From NCBI RefSeq assembly GCF_001625575.1, contig NZ_AUXV01000001.1, positions 186,001 to 250,000 on the forward strand: 64,000 nt of DNA, written 5' to 3'. Position 1 is the stretch's first letter. Every line of letters starts with the position of its first letter. The notes beneath the pieces are model-generated. The model did no database searches, had not been told where the DNA came from, and saw only the letters and a list, made by a program, of their open reading frames with translations. The DNA is from Pseudoalteromonas luteoviolacea S2607 (GTDB lineage: Bacteria; Pseudomonadota; Gammaproteobacteria; Enterobacterales; Alteromonadaceae). Shown here in pieces: positions 10,456 to 19,887 of the stretch. The position numbers were made by a program, and so were the translations under genes.

Positions 10456-11163
10456 ATGCTAAAAACAATAAATACTCAACTTCTCGTCTGCACCTTGAGC
10501 GCCATGCTTTTAGGCTGTAGTCACACTACCACAGTGCATGTGTTTGGTAAGTATTTGCCAGATAATGAACTCAACAATTTACAATCTGCATTAGATAAGC
10601 AAGGTTTTGAAGTTGAAACAAATAGTCTTGATTTTCCTACAAGCATTTCCCAGAACACGATTCTTCATTCACTCATGCTCAGAGACGCCTCAGCGGTAGA
10701 GTCCGTAAAATTAATTGCCACGGCGCATGGCTTTCAAATCGCAGATGTACAGGGCCTTAAAGAAGGTAATCATTGGTATACCAAAGACGCCATAGCCATA
10801 TACCCATTTCCTCAAAATAGTGAGAACACCCCACTACTTAAGCAAGACTTGGCTCGTCGCTTTAAAACCGCGGAATGTGATCTCGCATTTGACCTTAAAC
10901 TTTTTTCCAACGGTGCTTATGAAATTTCAGGTGGACCCGTTTCGAACGAGAACAAAGGACTTTTAAGCGGTACTTGGCACTATGTTCAGTACCCTTATTT
11001 AGAATTGCGGCCATACAAAGGGATCAGTTGGAGCCGCTACTTTAAAATCCATCAAATTGTAAAGCAAGATAAAGTAAGCCAGATTGAAGTGATACAACTA
11101 CGGCCTGTTGAAAAGCACCACATCTCTCAGGCCTGTTTTTATGAGCATGGAATTCGGATATAA
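10456..11163 (+). CDS. Predicted lipoprotein of unknown function
   Basis: I do not recognise a named family. The chosen ATG gives a 235-residue protein with AAGGA eight bases upstream. An in-frame start nine codons earlier would spoil the signal peptide. Residues 1-21 form a lipoprotein signal with lipobox LLGC and the lipidated cysteine at 21, so it should be attached to a membrane on the periplasmic face. The mature part begins HTTTVHVFGKYLPDNE, has no further membrane segment, and contains two later cysteines (in AECDLAF and QACFYEHG). It stands alone between the dapD terminator and a bidirectional terminator shared with putP. Confidence 0.8.
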   Translation: MLKTINTQLLVCTLSAMLLGCSHTTTVHVFGKYLPDNELNNLQSALDKQGFEVETNSLDFPTSISQNTILHSLMLRDASAVESVKLIATAHGFQIADVQGLKEGNHWYTKDAIAIYPFPQNSENTPLLKQDLARRFKTAECDLAFDLKLFSNGAYEISGGPVSNENKGLLSGTWHYVQYPYLELRPYKGISWSRYFKIHQIVKQDKVSQIEVIQLRPVEKHHISQACFYEHGIRI

Positions 11164-11208
11164 AGAGCGCACACTCTATACCCTACTGGATATATAGGAC
11201 CAAAACTA

Positions 11209-11234
11209 AAAAGGTGAGCTTGTGCTCACCTTTT
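11209..11234. terminator. Bidirectional terminator between lipoprotein gene and putP
   Basis: AAAAGGTGAGC and GCTCACCTTTT form an 11-bp stem with loop TTGT. The stem carries A and T runs on both sides, so it can serve the two convergent genes. Confidence 0.88.
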
Positions 11235-11258
11235 ACGACTCAAGTATGTGTACAGCTA

Positions 11259-12737
11259 CTACAAACCTCTGTTCATCTCTTCGAACTTTTGCTCAATTGA
11301 ATTTGAAGGCGGTGCTGTAATCAAGCTCGCGACCACGATTGCAATTGAAGCGACAACAAAACCTGGTACGATTTCATAAATAAAGGCACTTGGTGCTTGC
11401 CCTGCTATCGTAAACGGCGCATATATCCATAATAACACTGTCACCGTGCCTGCAATCATGCCAGAAAGCGCCCCAGCAAAGTTCATGCGGCTCCAGAACA
11501 AGCTAAATAGTACTAACGGACCAAAGGCAGCACCAAAACCTGCCCACGCGTTGCTCACTAAGCTTAAAATAGTGCTGTTTCGGTCGTGTGCTAAGTAAAT
11601 CGCTAAAATCGACACCGCTGCCACACTGATACGACCAACCATCACCAACTCCTTTTCAGAAGCCATTGGTTTAATGAACACCTTGTACACATCTTCAGTC
11701 AGTGAACTTGAACTGACTAAAAGCTGAGATGAAATGGTACTCATAATTGCGGCAAGGATAGCAGCCAGTAAGAACCCAGCTATCAAAGGGTGGAACAATA
11801 ACTCTGACAACACCAAGAAAATCGTTTCTGCATCTTTAATCTGGAGGTTGTTTTCATGGGCATACGCTGCACCAAATAAACCAGTCGTAATTGCACCTAA
11901 GGTTGCAACCACCATCCAACTCATACCAATGTTACGTGCAGTCGGCATATCTTTGACGCTGCGTACCGACATAAACCTAACAATAATATGTGGCTGACCG
12001 AAGTAGCCTAAACCCCAAGACATCGCTGAAATAATACCAATCACGCCACCGGCACCAATCCAAGTTAACATCTCAGGGTTCACTTCTTTCAATGTACTTA
12101 ACAGTGGTTGTCCTAATAAACTAAACGTTACAAACGGCACCAATACAAGAGCGATAAACATAATACAGCCCTGTACAAAATCAGTAAGGCTAACTGCTAA
12201 GAAACCACCAAATAAGGTATACAGTACCACTACACCGGTCGTCACATATAAGCCCGTCTCATAACTCATACCAAATGAGTTCTCAAATAGCTTGCCTCCT
12301 GCAACAACACCTGAGGATGTATACAAAGTGAAAAATACAATAATGACAACGGCGGATACGATACGTAAAGCGTTACTATTGTCTTCAAATCGGTTAGCAA
12401 AATAATCTGGAATCGTGATCGCATCATTGGCGATTTCAGTGTAAACCCGCAATCTAGGTGCAACGAGTAGATAGTTCAAAAACGCGCCGATCACTAAACC
12501 AATCGCAATCCACGTACTACTAAATCCAGTTAAGAACATCGCGCCAGGCAGACCCATTAAGATCCAGCCGCTCATATCCGATGCACCAGCTGATAAAGCA
12601 GCGACGCTTGGCGGCAAATTACGCCCTCCCAGCATGTACCCAGATACATCGTTCGTAGATTTACGATAGGCATAAAGGCCAATAGCCAACATCACAATAA
12701 AGTACAATGCCAGCGATATCATTGTGCCAATTTCCAA
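11259..12737 (-). CDS. putP: Sodium/proline symporter
   Basis: This is an inner-membrane Na+/proline cotransporter of the SSS family, 492 residues with about 12-13 hydrophobic segments. The N-terminal pattern GGRNLPPSVAALSAGASDMS followed by GWILMGLPGA is characteristic of PutP and includes the sodium-site region. The start is TTG with GGAGGT 5 bases upstream. The next ATG, five codons in, is too far from that ribosome site. Proline may serve as nutrient or osmolyte in a marine cell. No putA is adjacent. The upstream spacer of 276 bp, shared divergently with the EAL gene, is AT-rich with no clear operator. Confidence 0.95.
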   Translation of the reverse strand: MEIGTMISLALYFIVMLAIGLYAYRKSTNDVSGYMLGGRNLPPSVAALSAGASDMSGWILMGLPGAMFLTGFSSTWIAIGLVIGAFLNYLLVAPRLRVYTEIANDAITIPDYFANRFEDNSNALRIVSAVVIIVFFTLYTSSGVVAGGKLFENSFGMSYETGLYVTTGVVVLYTLFGGFLAVSLTDFVQGCIMFIALVLVPFVTFSLLGQPLLSTLKEVNPEMLTWIGAGGVIGIISAMSWGLGYFGQPHIIVRFMSVRSVKDMPTARNIGMSWMVVATLGAITTGLFGAAYAHENNLQIKDAETIFLVLSELLFHPLIAGFLLAAILAAIMSTISSQLLVSSSSLTEDVYKVFIKPMASEKELVMVGRISVAAVSILAIYLAHDRNSTILSLVSNAWAGFGAAFGPLVLFSLFWSRMNFAGALSGMIAGTVTVLLWIYAPFTIAGQAPSAFIYEIVPGFVVASIAIVVASLITAPPSNSIEQKFEEMNRGL

Positions 12738-13013
12738 AATGACCTCCGATCAAAAGAGCTTTTCTCCGAATAACAGTCAATTTAATTTATTAAACTGATA
12801 TTGGAACAAAAGCCAAACACAAAAGTTCACTATATCACGGCAGTATTCAGTCCCCAAGCAAGTCAGCATAAATTGCTGTTATTGCACATTTAACATTCTA
12901 AAATATTACCCTTTAGTACGAAAATACTAAATAACTGTAAATTTATTAATGAAATATGCTTTAGATTACCTTATATTTGAACCATAAGATGTAACATATT
13001 GGGTGTCTCGTTC

Positions 13014-14237
13014 ATGTATTTCTATGCCGCAAGGCAACCTATTTTAAATATAAATAAAGATGTCGTGGGATATGAGCTTCTTTTTCGCGACGGGGTAGAT
13101 AATGTCTTTCCAAACATAGACGATGTGGAAGCAACCTCAAAGCTTATCGAAGGAAGTCAGTTTAATTTTGGTCTCGAAGATCTCACCGATGGAAAACCTG
13201 CCTATATCAATTTCACCCTTGAAACGATTTTAAAAGGGTACCCTACCATGATGGGTCGAGATCAGTTGATTGTTGAGATACTTGAGACGGTTCAACCAGG
13301 TAAGCGCTTACTTGCAGCCGTGCAAGAGTTAAAAGAAAAAGGCTATAAACTGGTTCTTGATGATTACAAGCATCAGAAAGTATGGCGACATTTTTACCCG
13401 TACATTGACCAAATCAAAGTAGATATGCTGGTCACCAGTGTTGAAGAAATACACGAAATTAAGCAGGCCATTGTGCCTCACCCGCAAATTGAGCTAGTTG
13501 CAGAAAAAGTAGAGACTTACGAGCAATATCAGCTGGCTTTAGAGCTAGGCTTTACCCTCTTCCAAGGGTTCTTTTTTGCTAAACCAGAAATGGTGCAAAC
13601 CAAAGCGCTCCCCCCTTCAGAAATGGCCTTGGCAGAGTTGCTTTATGAAACATCCAGCGTCGACGTTGATCTCAAGCGCATCACTCAGGTTTTTGAGCGA
13701 GATGTCAATTTGAGCTACAAGCTACTGCGTTACTCAAACTCAGCAGCATTTAAACGCAGAGCCGAGATTTCAACTATTAAACAGGCGCTTATCGTACTGG
13801 GTAATCAAGAACTTAAAAAGTTTTTATCGTTGCTTTTTGCATCTCAAGTCGCTTCAGAAAAACCCATGGAGCTTATTCGGCTATCATTGACTCGCGCTAG
13901 ATTTAATGAACTGCTTGCGATAAAACATAAAAAGCTGCCTGATATCGGTATGGCGTTTTTGACTGGGATGATGTCTTTAATGGACGCCATCTTAGATGAA
14001 ACCATGGAAAGCGTGATGCAAAAACTGCCCCTTACCATCGACATCAAAGACGCTCTGTTACAGGGAGATGGATTGCTAGCTGATTACCTTGCACTCGTAA
14101 TGGCCTATGAGCAAGCTAAGTGGGAAGAGGCTTCTCAGCTTACGGACAAACTCGGTTTAGTTGCTGATGAACTGCCAGAGCTTTATCGAGAAGCGCTGCA
14201 GTGGTGCGACCAACAAATAGAAGTCATGGCTATTTAG
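13014..14237 (+). CDS. EAL-HDOD signalling protein (YuxH/CdgJ type)
   Basis: The 407-residue protein pairs an N-terminal EAL-type domain (about 1-200) with a C-terminal HDOD domain (about 205-395). The start MYFYAARQPILN is typical of this group. A TTG five codons earlier is possible but less likely. EAL is changed to ELL (residues 21-23), and the DDFG loop reads DDYK. However, EILE, IKVDML, VAEKVE and the LFQG glutamine are present. Family members such as CdgJ affect motility, often without diguanylate phosphodiesterase activity. Whether this one hydrolyses c-di-GMP cannot be decided from sequence. Confidence 0.88.
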   Translation: MYFYAARQPILNINKDVVGYELLFRDGVDNVFPNIDDVEATSKLIEGSQFNFGLEDLTDGKPAYINFTLETILKGYPTMMGRDQLIVEILETVQPGKRLLAAVQELKEKGYKLVLDDYKHQKVWRHFYPYIDQIKVDMLVTSVEEIHEIKQAIVPHPQIELVAEKVETYEQYQLALELGFTLFQGFFFAKPEMVQTKALPPSEMALAELLYETSSVDVDLKRITQVFERDVNLSYKLLRYSNSAAFKRRAEISTIKQALIVLGNQELKKFLSLLFASQVASEKPMELIRLSLTRARFNELLAIKHKKLPDIGMAFLTGMMSLMDAILDETMESVMQKLPLTIDIKDALLQGDGLLADYLALVMAYEQAKWEEASQLTDKLGLVADELPELYREALQWCDQQIEVMAI

Positions 14238-14255
14238 CGTTTTAATTCAACAGTA

Positions 14256-14282
14256 TGTGGTATCTAACCCATAGGTACCACA
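14256..14282 (+). terminator. Possible terminator after the EAL-HDOD gene
   Basis: TGTGGTATCT pairs with AGGTACCACA (one G-T pair) around loop AACCCAT, 19 bases after the stop. The following bases are TTGCCCC, so the T run is poor and the call is tentative. Confidence 0.4.
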
Positions 14283-14335
14283 TTGCCCCTCGCGATATTG
14301 AGCTATATCAAATAGATAACAACAAATCATGTAGG

Positions 14336-14352
14336 TGCGACATTTTGTCACA
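14336..14352. promoter_or_regulatory. Inverted repeat upstream of the copper receptor gene
   Basis: TGCGACATTTTGTCACA is a near-perfect dyad (TGnGACA-TTT-TGTCnCA) about 110 bases before the receptor ATG. It looks like a dimeric repressor site. It matches neither a Fur box nor a CueR box. The regulator is unknown. Confidence 0.35.
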
Positions 14353-14464
14353 TCCCAACACTACCACTGCTCAGTAAAATACCCTCCATCAAATATCAAA
14401 TCATTTCTCTGTACGTAACTTTCGATTGAAGTTTGCATTGAAAACACATAACTCGAGGATATAA

Positions 14465-16492
14465 ATGAAAAAACGCTTTATCTGTGCCGCTATTGCAGCA
14501 TCGTGCTCTTGGCAAGGAAATGCTCAAACTGGTCAAGCACTCGAACATATTGAAGTCATCGCACCGATGCACAGCCCACTAGATATCAAAATGGACCCAA
14601 AAGCGACAAGGCAACCTCTACCGGCTCAAGATGGCGCTGATCTACTTTCTAGTATCGCCGGATTTTCTTTGGTTAAAAAGGGCGGTGCTAGCAGCGATCC
14701 TGTTTTTCGTGGCATGGCAGGTTCTCGAGTTAATATTATTACTGATGGTGGTGTCGCTTTAGGTGGCTGTGGGGGCCGAATGGACCCACCTACGGCTTAC
14801 ATCACACCCCAAACATATGACACCTTAACCGTTATTAAAGGCCCTCAAACTGTGCTTTATGGCCCAGGAAACAGTGCAGCAACTGTAGTATTCGAACGAG
14901 AATCTGAGCGCCTATTAGAGTCAGGACTCTCAGGGTTTGCAAATGTCACACTGGGCGAGTTTGGTAAAACCATTTTAAACTCAGACATCAAAGCTGGTAC
15001 CAAAAATTATTTTGCACGTGTTGCAGCAAGTTATAGCGAGGCTGATGACTACCAAGATGGAAACGGCACAGACATACACTCTGCCTATGAGAAATGGAAT
15101 CTAGATACTCAATTTGCCTACACGCCGGATGATAATAGCTTGTACAGTATCAGCCTAGGCCGCAGTGATGGTGAAGTAGCCTATGCAGATAGAATGATGG
15201 ATGGCAGCTTGTTTGATAGAACACAAATTGCACTTCAACTTGAAAAACATGAACTAGATGGGTTTATCAACAGCGCTGAAGTGAGTGTTTACTACAACAA
15301 TATTGACCACATTATGGATAACCATAGTCTGCGCCAGTTTATGCCCAACATGATGATGAAAAACCCAACCTCGTCTAACCCTGACAGAAAAACCTGGGGC
15401 GCTAAGGTATTGTTTAACTCAGAATTAGACGAGCAAATAAGCCTTGCCTATGGCCTCGACCATCAACAAAATAGGCATCGCCTGAGGGTTAGCCGTGACC
15501 ACGTTACAACTCCTGTGGAGTCATTAATACGGGCCGAAACGGCAGAGTTTGAACAAACGGGTCTATTCGCAGAGTTAGAATACGTTCTAAGCAATCGCAG
15601 TCAGTGGGTGAGCGGTATCAGACTAGACGAATGGGAAGCAACAGATCGCAGACAAACTCGAAGTGTAATGATGCAAGTCATACCCAATCCTACCGCTGAT
15701 CTCACACGTGATGATACCCTCATAAGTGGCTTCACACGCTATCAGGCACAATCAAGTAACGATAGTTACTATATTGGTATAGGCCGCACAGAACGTTTCC
15801 CTGATTATTGGGAGCTAATGGGCGGCGGTCGCGGTGCAATTGATAGCCCAAGCGCATTTTTAGTGGACCATGAAACAACCAATCAATTGGATATCGGCTG
15901 GCTAGGTCAATCCAAGTCGTTTACACACTCTGTTTCAGTATTTTTTAACAGAATCGACAATTACTTATTGACTGATAACCTTTACCAAAAAATGGACATG
16001 GCAAGCAAAGTGACCAGAAATATCGATGCACAAACTTACGGATTTGAAGCAGAAAGCCGTTACCAAGTTAGCAAGAACTTTTCAGCCACGGCGAGTATCA
16101 ATTATGTTCGAGGCGAAAATCGCACTGACGATATCGCACTCGCGCAGCAGCCTCCTTTACAGGCCCGAATGGCATTAAACTACCGTAACGACAAGTGGCA
16201 GTTTGGTACACTCTGGCGCGTTGTTCAAAGACAACACCGTGTTGCTATTGGTCAAGGTAATATCGCAGGTCAAGATGTATCTCCAAGCCATGGTTTTGCC
16301 ACCTTAGCAGTAAACACTTCGTACCAGCATTCCCCGGATGTAGTTTTTGCGCTAGGCGTAGACAATCTATTTGATAAAGCTTATGCGGAACACTTAAGTC
16401 GCTCCGGAGCTATGGTCAGTGGCTATCCGCAAACAGCTAAAGTCAATGAAGCAGGCCGGACTTTGTGGCTAAATATGAATTGGCAATTTTGA
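14465..16492 (+). CDS. TonB-dependent outer-membrane receptor, copper type (OprC/NosA-like)
   Basis: The 675-residue protein has a Sec signal ending about GNA-QTG, a plug domain (about 45-155) and a 22-strand-type barrel that ends in LWLNMNWQF with terminal Phe. The plug motif LGGCGGRMDPPTAY followed by TVIKGPQTVLYGPG matches the TonB-copper receptor family of P. aeruginosa OprC and NosA. Methionine-rich loops such as FMPNMMMKNP could bind Cu. It is monocistronic with its own upstream dyad. Copper as substrate is inferred from the family. A functional tie to the nearby ccm operon is only a possibility. Confidence 0.87.
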   Translation: MKKRFICAAIAASCSWQGNAQTGQALEHIEVIAPMHSPLDIKMDPKATRQPLPAQDGADLLSSIAGFSLVKKGGASSDPVFRGMAGSRVNIITDGGVALGGCGGRMDPPTAYITPQTYDTLTVIKGPQTVLYGPGNSAATVVFERESERLLESGLSGFANVTLGEFGKTILNSDIKAGTKNYFARVAASYSEADDYQDGNGTDIHSAYEKWNLDTQFAYTPDDNSLYSISLGRSDGEVAYADRMMDGSLFDRTQIALQLEKHELDGFINSAEVSVYYNNIDHIMDNHSLRQFMPNMMMKNPTSSNPDRKTWGAKVLFNSELDEQISLAYGLDHQQNRHRLRVSRDHVTTPVESLIRAETAEFEQTGLFAELEYVLSNRSQWVSGIRLDEWEATDRRQTRSVMMQVIPNPTADLTRDDTLISGFTRYQAQSSNDSYYIGIGRTERFPDYWELMGGGRGAIDSPSAFLVDHETTNQLDIGWLGQSKSFTHSVSVFFNRIDNYLLTDNLYQKMDMASKVTRNIDAQTYGFEAESRYQVSKNFSATASINYVRGENRTDDIALAQQPPLQARMALNYRNDKWQFGTLWRVVQRQHRVAIGQGNIAGQDVSPSHGFATLAVNTSYQHSPDVVFALGVDNLFDKAYAEHLSRSGAMVSGYPQTAKVNEAGRTLWLNMNWQF

Positions 16493-16790
16493 TAACAAAA
16501 ATGCTCTGTTTATTCAAAACCAAGCACTGTGAGCAATTTAATTGATGTGCGGTGCTTACAAAACATGGTGGTCTCGAGTTTAAATACACCACTTTAAAAT
16601 GATGATATTGCTTAGACCCATTGCTCGAACGCAATGAGTAACTACAGATAGCCTAAGCATTTGTGCATTTTTATGTAATAACTAAAAACAGTGTACTTAC
16701 GCTTTGAGTCACCCTCCATCCAAAAGCCATATACAGGTCAGGTAACTGGGTGAATGCGATTAAAATAGCGAGTCTCACCAAATAATAAAT
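16493..16790. other. Non-coding spacer after the copper receptor gene
   Basis: About 300 AT-rich bases between the receptor stop and the mlaA-side terminator hold no credible gene. I see no tRNA, repeat family or regulatory motif. Confidence 0.6.
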
Positions 16791-16818
16791 AGCCAGTAAT
16801 TACTGGCTTTTTATTTTC
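16791..16818. terminator. Bidirectional terminator between the receptor gene and mlaA
   Basis: AGCCAGTAATTACTGGCT is a perfect 18-base palindrome followed on the plus side by TTTTTATTTT. On the minus side an ATTTATTATT tail follows. It separates convergent genes and lies 15-25 bases after the mlaA stop. Confidence 0.82.
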
Positions 16819-16832
16819 TAAACTTGATTGCT

Positions 16833-17564
16833 CTAAAGATTTTCTAGGAAATCATCATCGAAGTCTTCAGGCTCTTCCTCCATGGGCGGGTTTCCATCAT
16901 GAAGCTCATACAGCTGTCTTTGGAAATACACATCCTTTAAGAAAGTATAAGGGTCTAAAGACTCGTTCAGCAGCTTTTCCTGTGACATCAAAGACGCACG
17001 AGCTTCTACTGCTCTTAGCGCAAATACAATGAGCGTCTGTGGTGTTGTTAATGCGATTTTAGGAAAAACCACATTATCTACAATATCCCCTGTGGTGTTT
17101 CTCACAGTTGAAGGTCCCATGCCTGGGATCATCAAATACGCACCATCACCAACGCCCCAAACACCTAATGTTTGGCCAAAGTCCTCATCTTTATGCTCAA
17201 GGCCTATTTCTCTTGCTACATCAAAGAGGCCTAAAATCCCAACAGTTGAGTTAATCAAAAAGCGCGCAACATTGACGCCAGCATCACCAGGCTTTCCTTG
17301 AAGGGCAGCATTAATTGCGTCACTAGGTGCCGCAATATTTGTCGTAAAGTTAACGATACTGCTGCGTACCGGAGTTGGGGTAATGGCCACGTAGCCTTTC
17401 GCAGCAGGACGTAAAATATACGCGTCTAACACATCCATATTAAAGTCATAGATGGGCCTGTTCATAGACTGCAATGGATCTCGCGGATCTTGCTTTTCTT
17501 CTGGGACTTGAGCACATCCCACAAGCATTAGCGCAAGCGCAGCGCCAACAATTTTTTTATACAT
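16833..17564 (-). CDS. mlaA: MlaA (VacJ) outer-membrane phospholipid-trafficking lipoprotein
   Basis: MlaA removes misplaced phospholipids from the outer leaflet of the outer membrane and passes them to the MlaC/MlaFEDB system. The 243-residue protein has a lipoprotein signal with LVGC and Cys17. It then shows the family hallmarks QDPRDPLQSMNRPIYDFN, ARFLINSTVGILGLFDVA and EDFGQTLGVWGVGDGAYLMI. A strongly acidic tail closes it. Its ATG follows the ccmI stop directly, with AGGA inside the ccmI end, so it is translationally coupled as the last gene of the ccm operon. No other mla gene is in the window. Confidence 0.95.
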   Translation of the reverse strand: MYKKIVGAALALMLVGCAQVPEEKQDPRDPLQSMNRPIYDFNMDVLDAYILRPAAKGYVAITPTPVRSSIVNFTTNIAAPSDAINAALQGKPGDAGVNVARFLINSTVGILGLFDVAREIGLEHKDEDFGQTLGVWGVGDGAYLMIPGMGPSTVRNTTGDIVDNVVFPKIALTTPQTLIVFALRAVEARASLMSQEKLLNESLDPYTFLKDVYFQRQLYELHDGNPPMEEEPEDFDDDFLENL

Positions 17565-18842
17565 TTAGCTTCCTGTGCTGGTTATAACACGACTTATAGT
17601 AACATTAACCAGTTGCGTACCCTCTTGTAGAATAATTAAATCAGAGCTTCCCTCAAGCTCACCGTCTTGAAGCATCACTGAATCATCCACTGAAATACGC
17701 GCAGTTATCACTACTTCTTTGAAGCTTGATAACTTTAGTTCTGGCATCATCGCCATACTATCATTCAAGTTGACCTGTAAAGGCAAGTTAAAAACTGTAA
17801 GTTTTTTCACAGCGAGCGGCATTCTGGGTCCGTTTGCTGCTTTTGCGAACACAAACAACGTCGCATTGGGTGGAATTTGTGCGGCCAACTCACCCGCTAT
17901 ATCAACATTGACTGTCAGCTGAGGGCCGACATCTGTTTGCTCAGCATCTGTATTGCTAGTCGCTATTTTCTGATCTATCTCAGCAATTCGCTGTTTAATA
18001 AAGCCATAGCGAGGATCGTTTAGAGTCATTGTCGCCAATAATACTTCAAACGCAGATTTCGCTTCTAGCCAATCTTCACGTTCATAAGCAATCAAAGCGA
18101 GCAATGAAATCGCATCGATATTTTGTGGATCTTTTCTAAGTACACGTGACAACATATGCGCGGCTTTGTTTACACTGGCTTCAGTTCCCTCAATCAATAA
18201 CGCTTGGCTGTAGTTTACCAACACGTTATGGTTGTCAGGTTGCATTACCAAGGCTTTGTCAAAAGCCTGCATCGCCATTTCATAATCATTAAGCGACATT
18301 GCAACACGTCCAAGCAACATCCATGCGACCGCGTCATCACCACTATTTGCAAGTTTTGTTCGCAATCCCAAGGCAAATGCTTGAAGTTCGTTTGCTGTCA
18401 GCGGGTCGCCCGTTTGTAAAACAGCGCGTTCACCATACTCTGGTAGCTTCTCGACTGCTCTATGCCAACTCTCAATTTGCTGATGACTACCAGTGAAATA
18501 GTAAAACACACTACTTACGACGACGGTGAAGGCGACGCCGGTGGCTGCAAGTACTAGGTTGTTTCCTCTTGTATCAAGCGTCCTCTCTGGTGATAATTCA
18601 TTAAGCAAACGCCTTTTCAGCTCAATGACTGAGTCTTCAAAATCACCACGCTCCAATCGTTGATTGTCTAACTCAACCTTCAGTTCTTCTAGTCTTTGAT
18701 AATAAATATCTATACGCTCAGCGTTTGCATCATGATCAACAGAAATTAGTTTTTCTTTTCTTAAAAAAGGTACAACTACAAACAAACAACTTAGGACAGC
18801 CAGCAGCGCAAACATCCCCCACATTTGTGACAATTCACTCAT
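17565..18842 (-). CDS. ccmI: Cytochrome c maturation protein CcmI
   Basis: CcmI binds apocytochrome c and presents it to the CcmF/H haem lyase on the periplasmic side of the inner membrane. The 425-residue protein has TM segments at about 9-27 and 95-116 with a cytoplasmic coiled loop between. TPR repeats follow at about 150-290 (for example DDAVAWMLLGRVAMSLNDYE). The C-terminal periplasmic domain is beta-rich. It overlaps ccmH by four bases and is followed at once by mlaA. Confidence 0.92.
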   Translation of the reverse strand: MSELSQMWGMFALLAVLSCLFVVVPFLRKEKLISVDHDANAERIDIYYQRLEELKVELDNQRLERGDFEDSVIELKRRLLNELSPERTLDTRGNNLVLAATGVAFTVVVSSVFYYFTGSHQQIESWHRAVEKLPEYGERAVLQTGDPLTANELQAFALGLRTKLANSGDDAVAWMLLGRVAMSLNDYEMAMQAFDKALVMQPDNHNVLVNYSQALLIEGTEASVNKAAHMLSRVLRKDPQNIDAISLLALIAYEREDWLEAKSAFEVLLATMTLNDPRYGFIKQRIAEIDQKIATSNTDAEQTDVGPQLTVNVDIAGELAAQIPPNATLFVFAKAANGPRMPLAVKKLTVFNLPLQVNLNDSMAMMPELKLSSFKEVVITARISVDDSVMLQDGELEGSSDLIILQEGTQLVNVTISRVITSTGS

Positions 18843-19315
18843 GAATGACGCTCCTTACGCTGATATTGCTGAATTAGTTTATCCAGCATTTTTTCATCCT
18901 CGTCGCTCCAAAACTGTTTTTTCGCAGCCTTTTTCTGGCGAAACACTATAAAGCCGAATCCTAAGATCACAATAATAACGGGTAATACCCACAAAATTAT
19001 CGTCGCTGGTGTCACAGGTGGTTGATAATGAACAAAATAGCCGTAACGATCGATCATATAATCAATCACTTCTTGTTTAGAGTTCCCTTCGTTGATTAAT
19101 GCCAGCACTTTATCCCGTAAGTCTTTTGCCACAACAGCATCAGAATCAGCAATATTCTGATTTTGACACTTAGGACACCTTAGCTCTAAAGTCAGTTCCC
19201 TAAAAGTTTGCTCCTGCTCTGGGCTTTTAAACTGATATTTGTCTTCTGCCGCCTCGCTCAAACCGATACTGCACAAAAGGACCACGACGAGCAAAACTAC
19301 AGCTCTAATTTTCAT
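18839..19315 (-). CDS. ccmH: Cytochrome c maturation thiol oxidoreductase CcmH
   Basis: CcmH helps keep the CxxC haem-binding motif of apocytochrome reduced and is part of the haem lyase complex. The chosen ATG gives 158 residues and has GAGGAG seven bases upstream. An earlier in-frame ATG lacks this. A signal peptide or anchor (1-22) is followed by the redox motif LRCPKC (Cys47, Cys50) and a second membrane segment near residues 96-116. It overlaps ccmG by 11 bases and ccmI by four. Confidence 0.94.
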   Translation of the reverse strand: MKIRAVVLLVVVLLCSIGLSEAAEDKYQFKSPEQEQTFRELTLELRCPKCQNQNIADSDAVVAKDLRDKVLALINEGNSKQEVIDYMIDRYGYFVHYQPPVTPATIILWVLPVIIVILGFGFIVFRQKKAAKKQFWSDEDEKMLDKLIQQYQRKERHS

Positions 19316-19883
19316 CACGTAACTCCTCAAGCGCAGGTAGGAATTTATTGCGCCACACCCTTTGGTTTATGTCACCTGTATGGTGCAACAAAATAGTGCC
19401 TTGCTTATCTACCAAAAATGTTTCGGGTGCGCCTGACACGCCAAGGTCTAGCGCTAGGCTTCGCTCTAAATCCAATATGTTGAATTGATATGGGTTACCG
19501 GCACGACCTAACATCGATTGCACTTCTGCGCGCAGTGCTTGCATATCAAAATGATCTCCAAAATCTGGGTCATAGGCTTGTTCGTAATACAGCCCTACAA
19601 TTTTGATCCCCTGCTCTCGTAGCTTCGTTAAATAACCTAACTCAGCGATACATGTAGGGCACCAAGTGCCCCACACGTTCATCAAATATACTTCCCCTAA
19701 CAGGTCTTTCTCGGTCCAGCGTTTTTGGTCACTCATTAAGTCTGGCAAATTAAAGCTCGGCATTGCTTGGCCTAGGCGGCCTGTTTGCAGCTCTCTTGGG
19801 TTACCAAACAGGCCCTGATACAAGAACACACACAAAAAGACAAAGATGAGAAAGGGCAAAAAGCCTAATATTTTACGGTTCAT
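19305..19883 (-). CDS. ccmG: Thiol:disulfide interchange protein CcmG/DsbE
   Basis: This membrane-anchored periplasmic thioredoxin reduces apocytochrome c cysteines for haem attachment. The 192-residue protein has an N-terminal anchor (about 7-25), the active site WGTWCPTC with Cys75 and Cys78, and the cis-proline region SGAPETFLVDKQG. It follows ccmF by four bases in the ccm operon. Confidence 0.96.
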   Translation of the reverse strand: MNRKILGFLPFLIFVFLCVFLYQGLFGNPRELQTGRLGQAMPSFNLPDLMSDQKRWTEKDLLGEVYLMNVWGTWCPTCIAELGYLTKLREQGIKIVGLYYEQAYDPDFGDHFDMQALRAEVQSMLGRAGNPYQFNILDLERSLALDLGVSGAPETFLVDKQGTILLHHTGDINQRVWRNKFLPALEELRDEN

Positions 19884-19887
19884 ATAG

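Noticed and set aside
14336..14352. Dyad as a CRP/FNR site
   Set aside because: The half-sites are spaced by seven bases where CRP needs six, and the FNR core TTGAT is absent.
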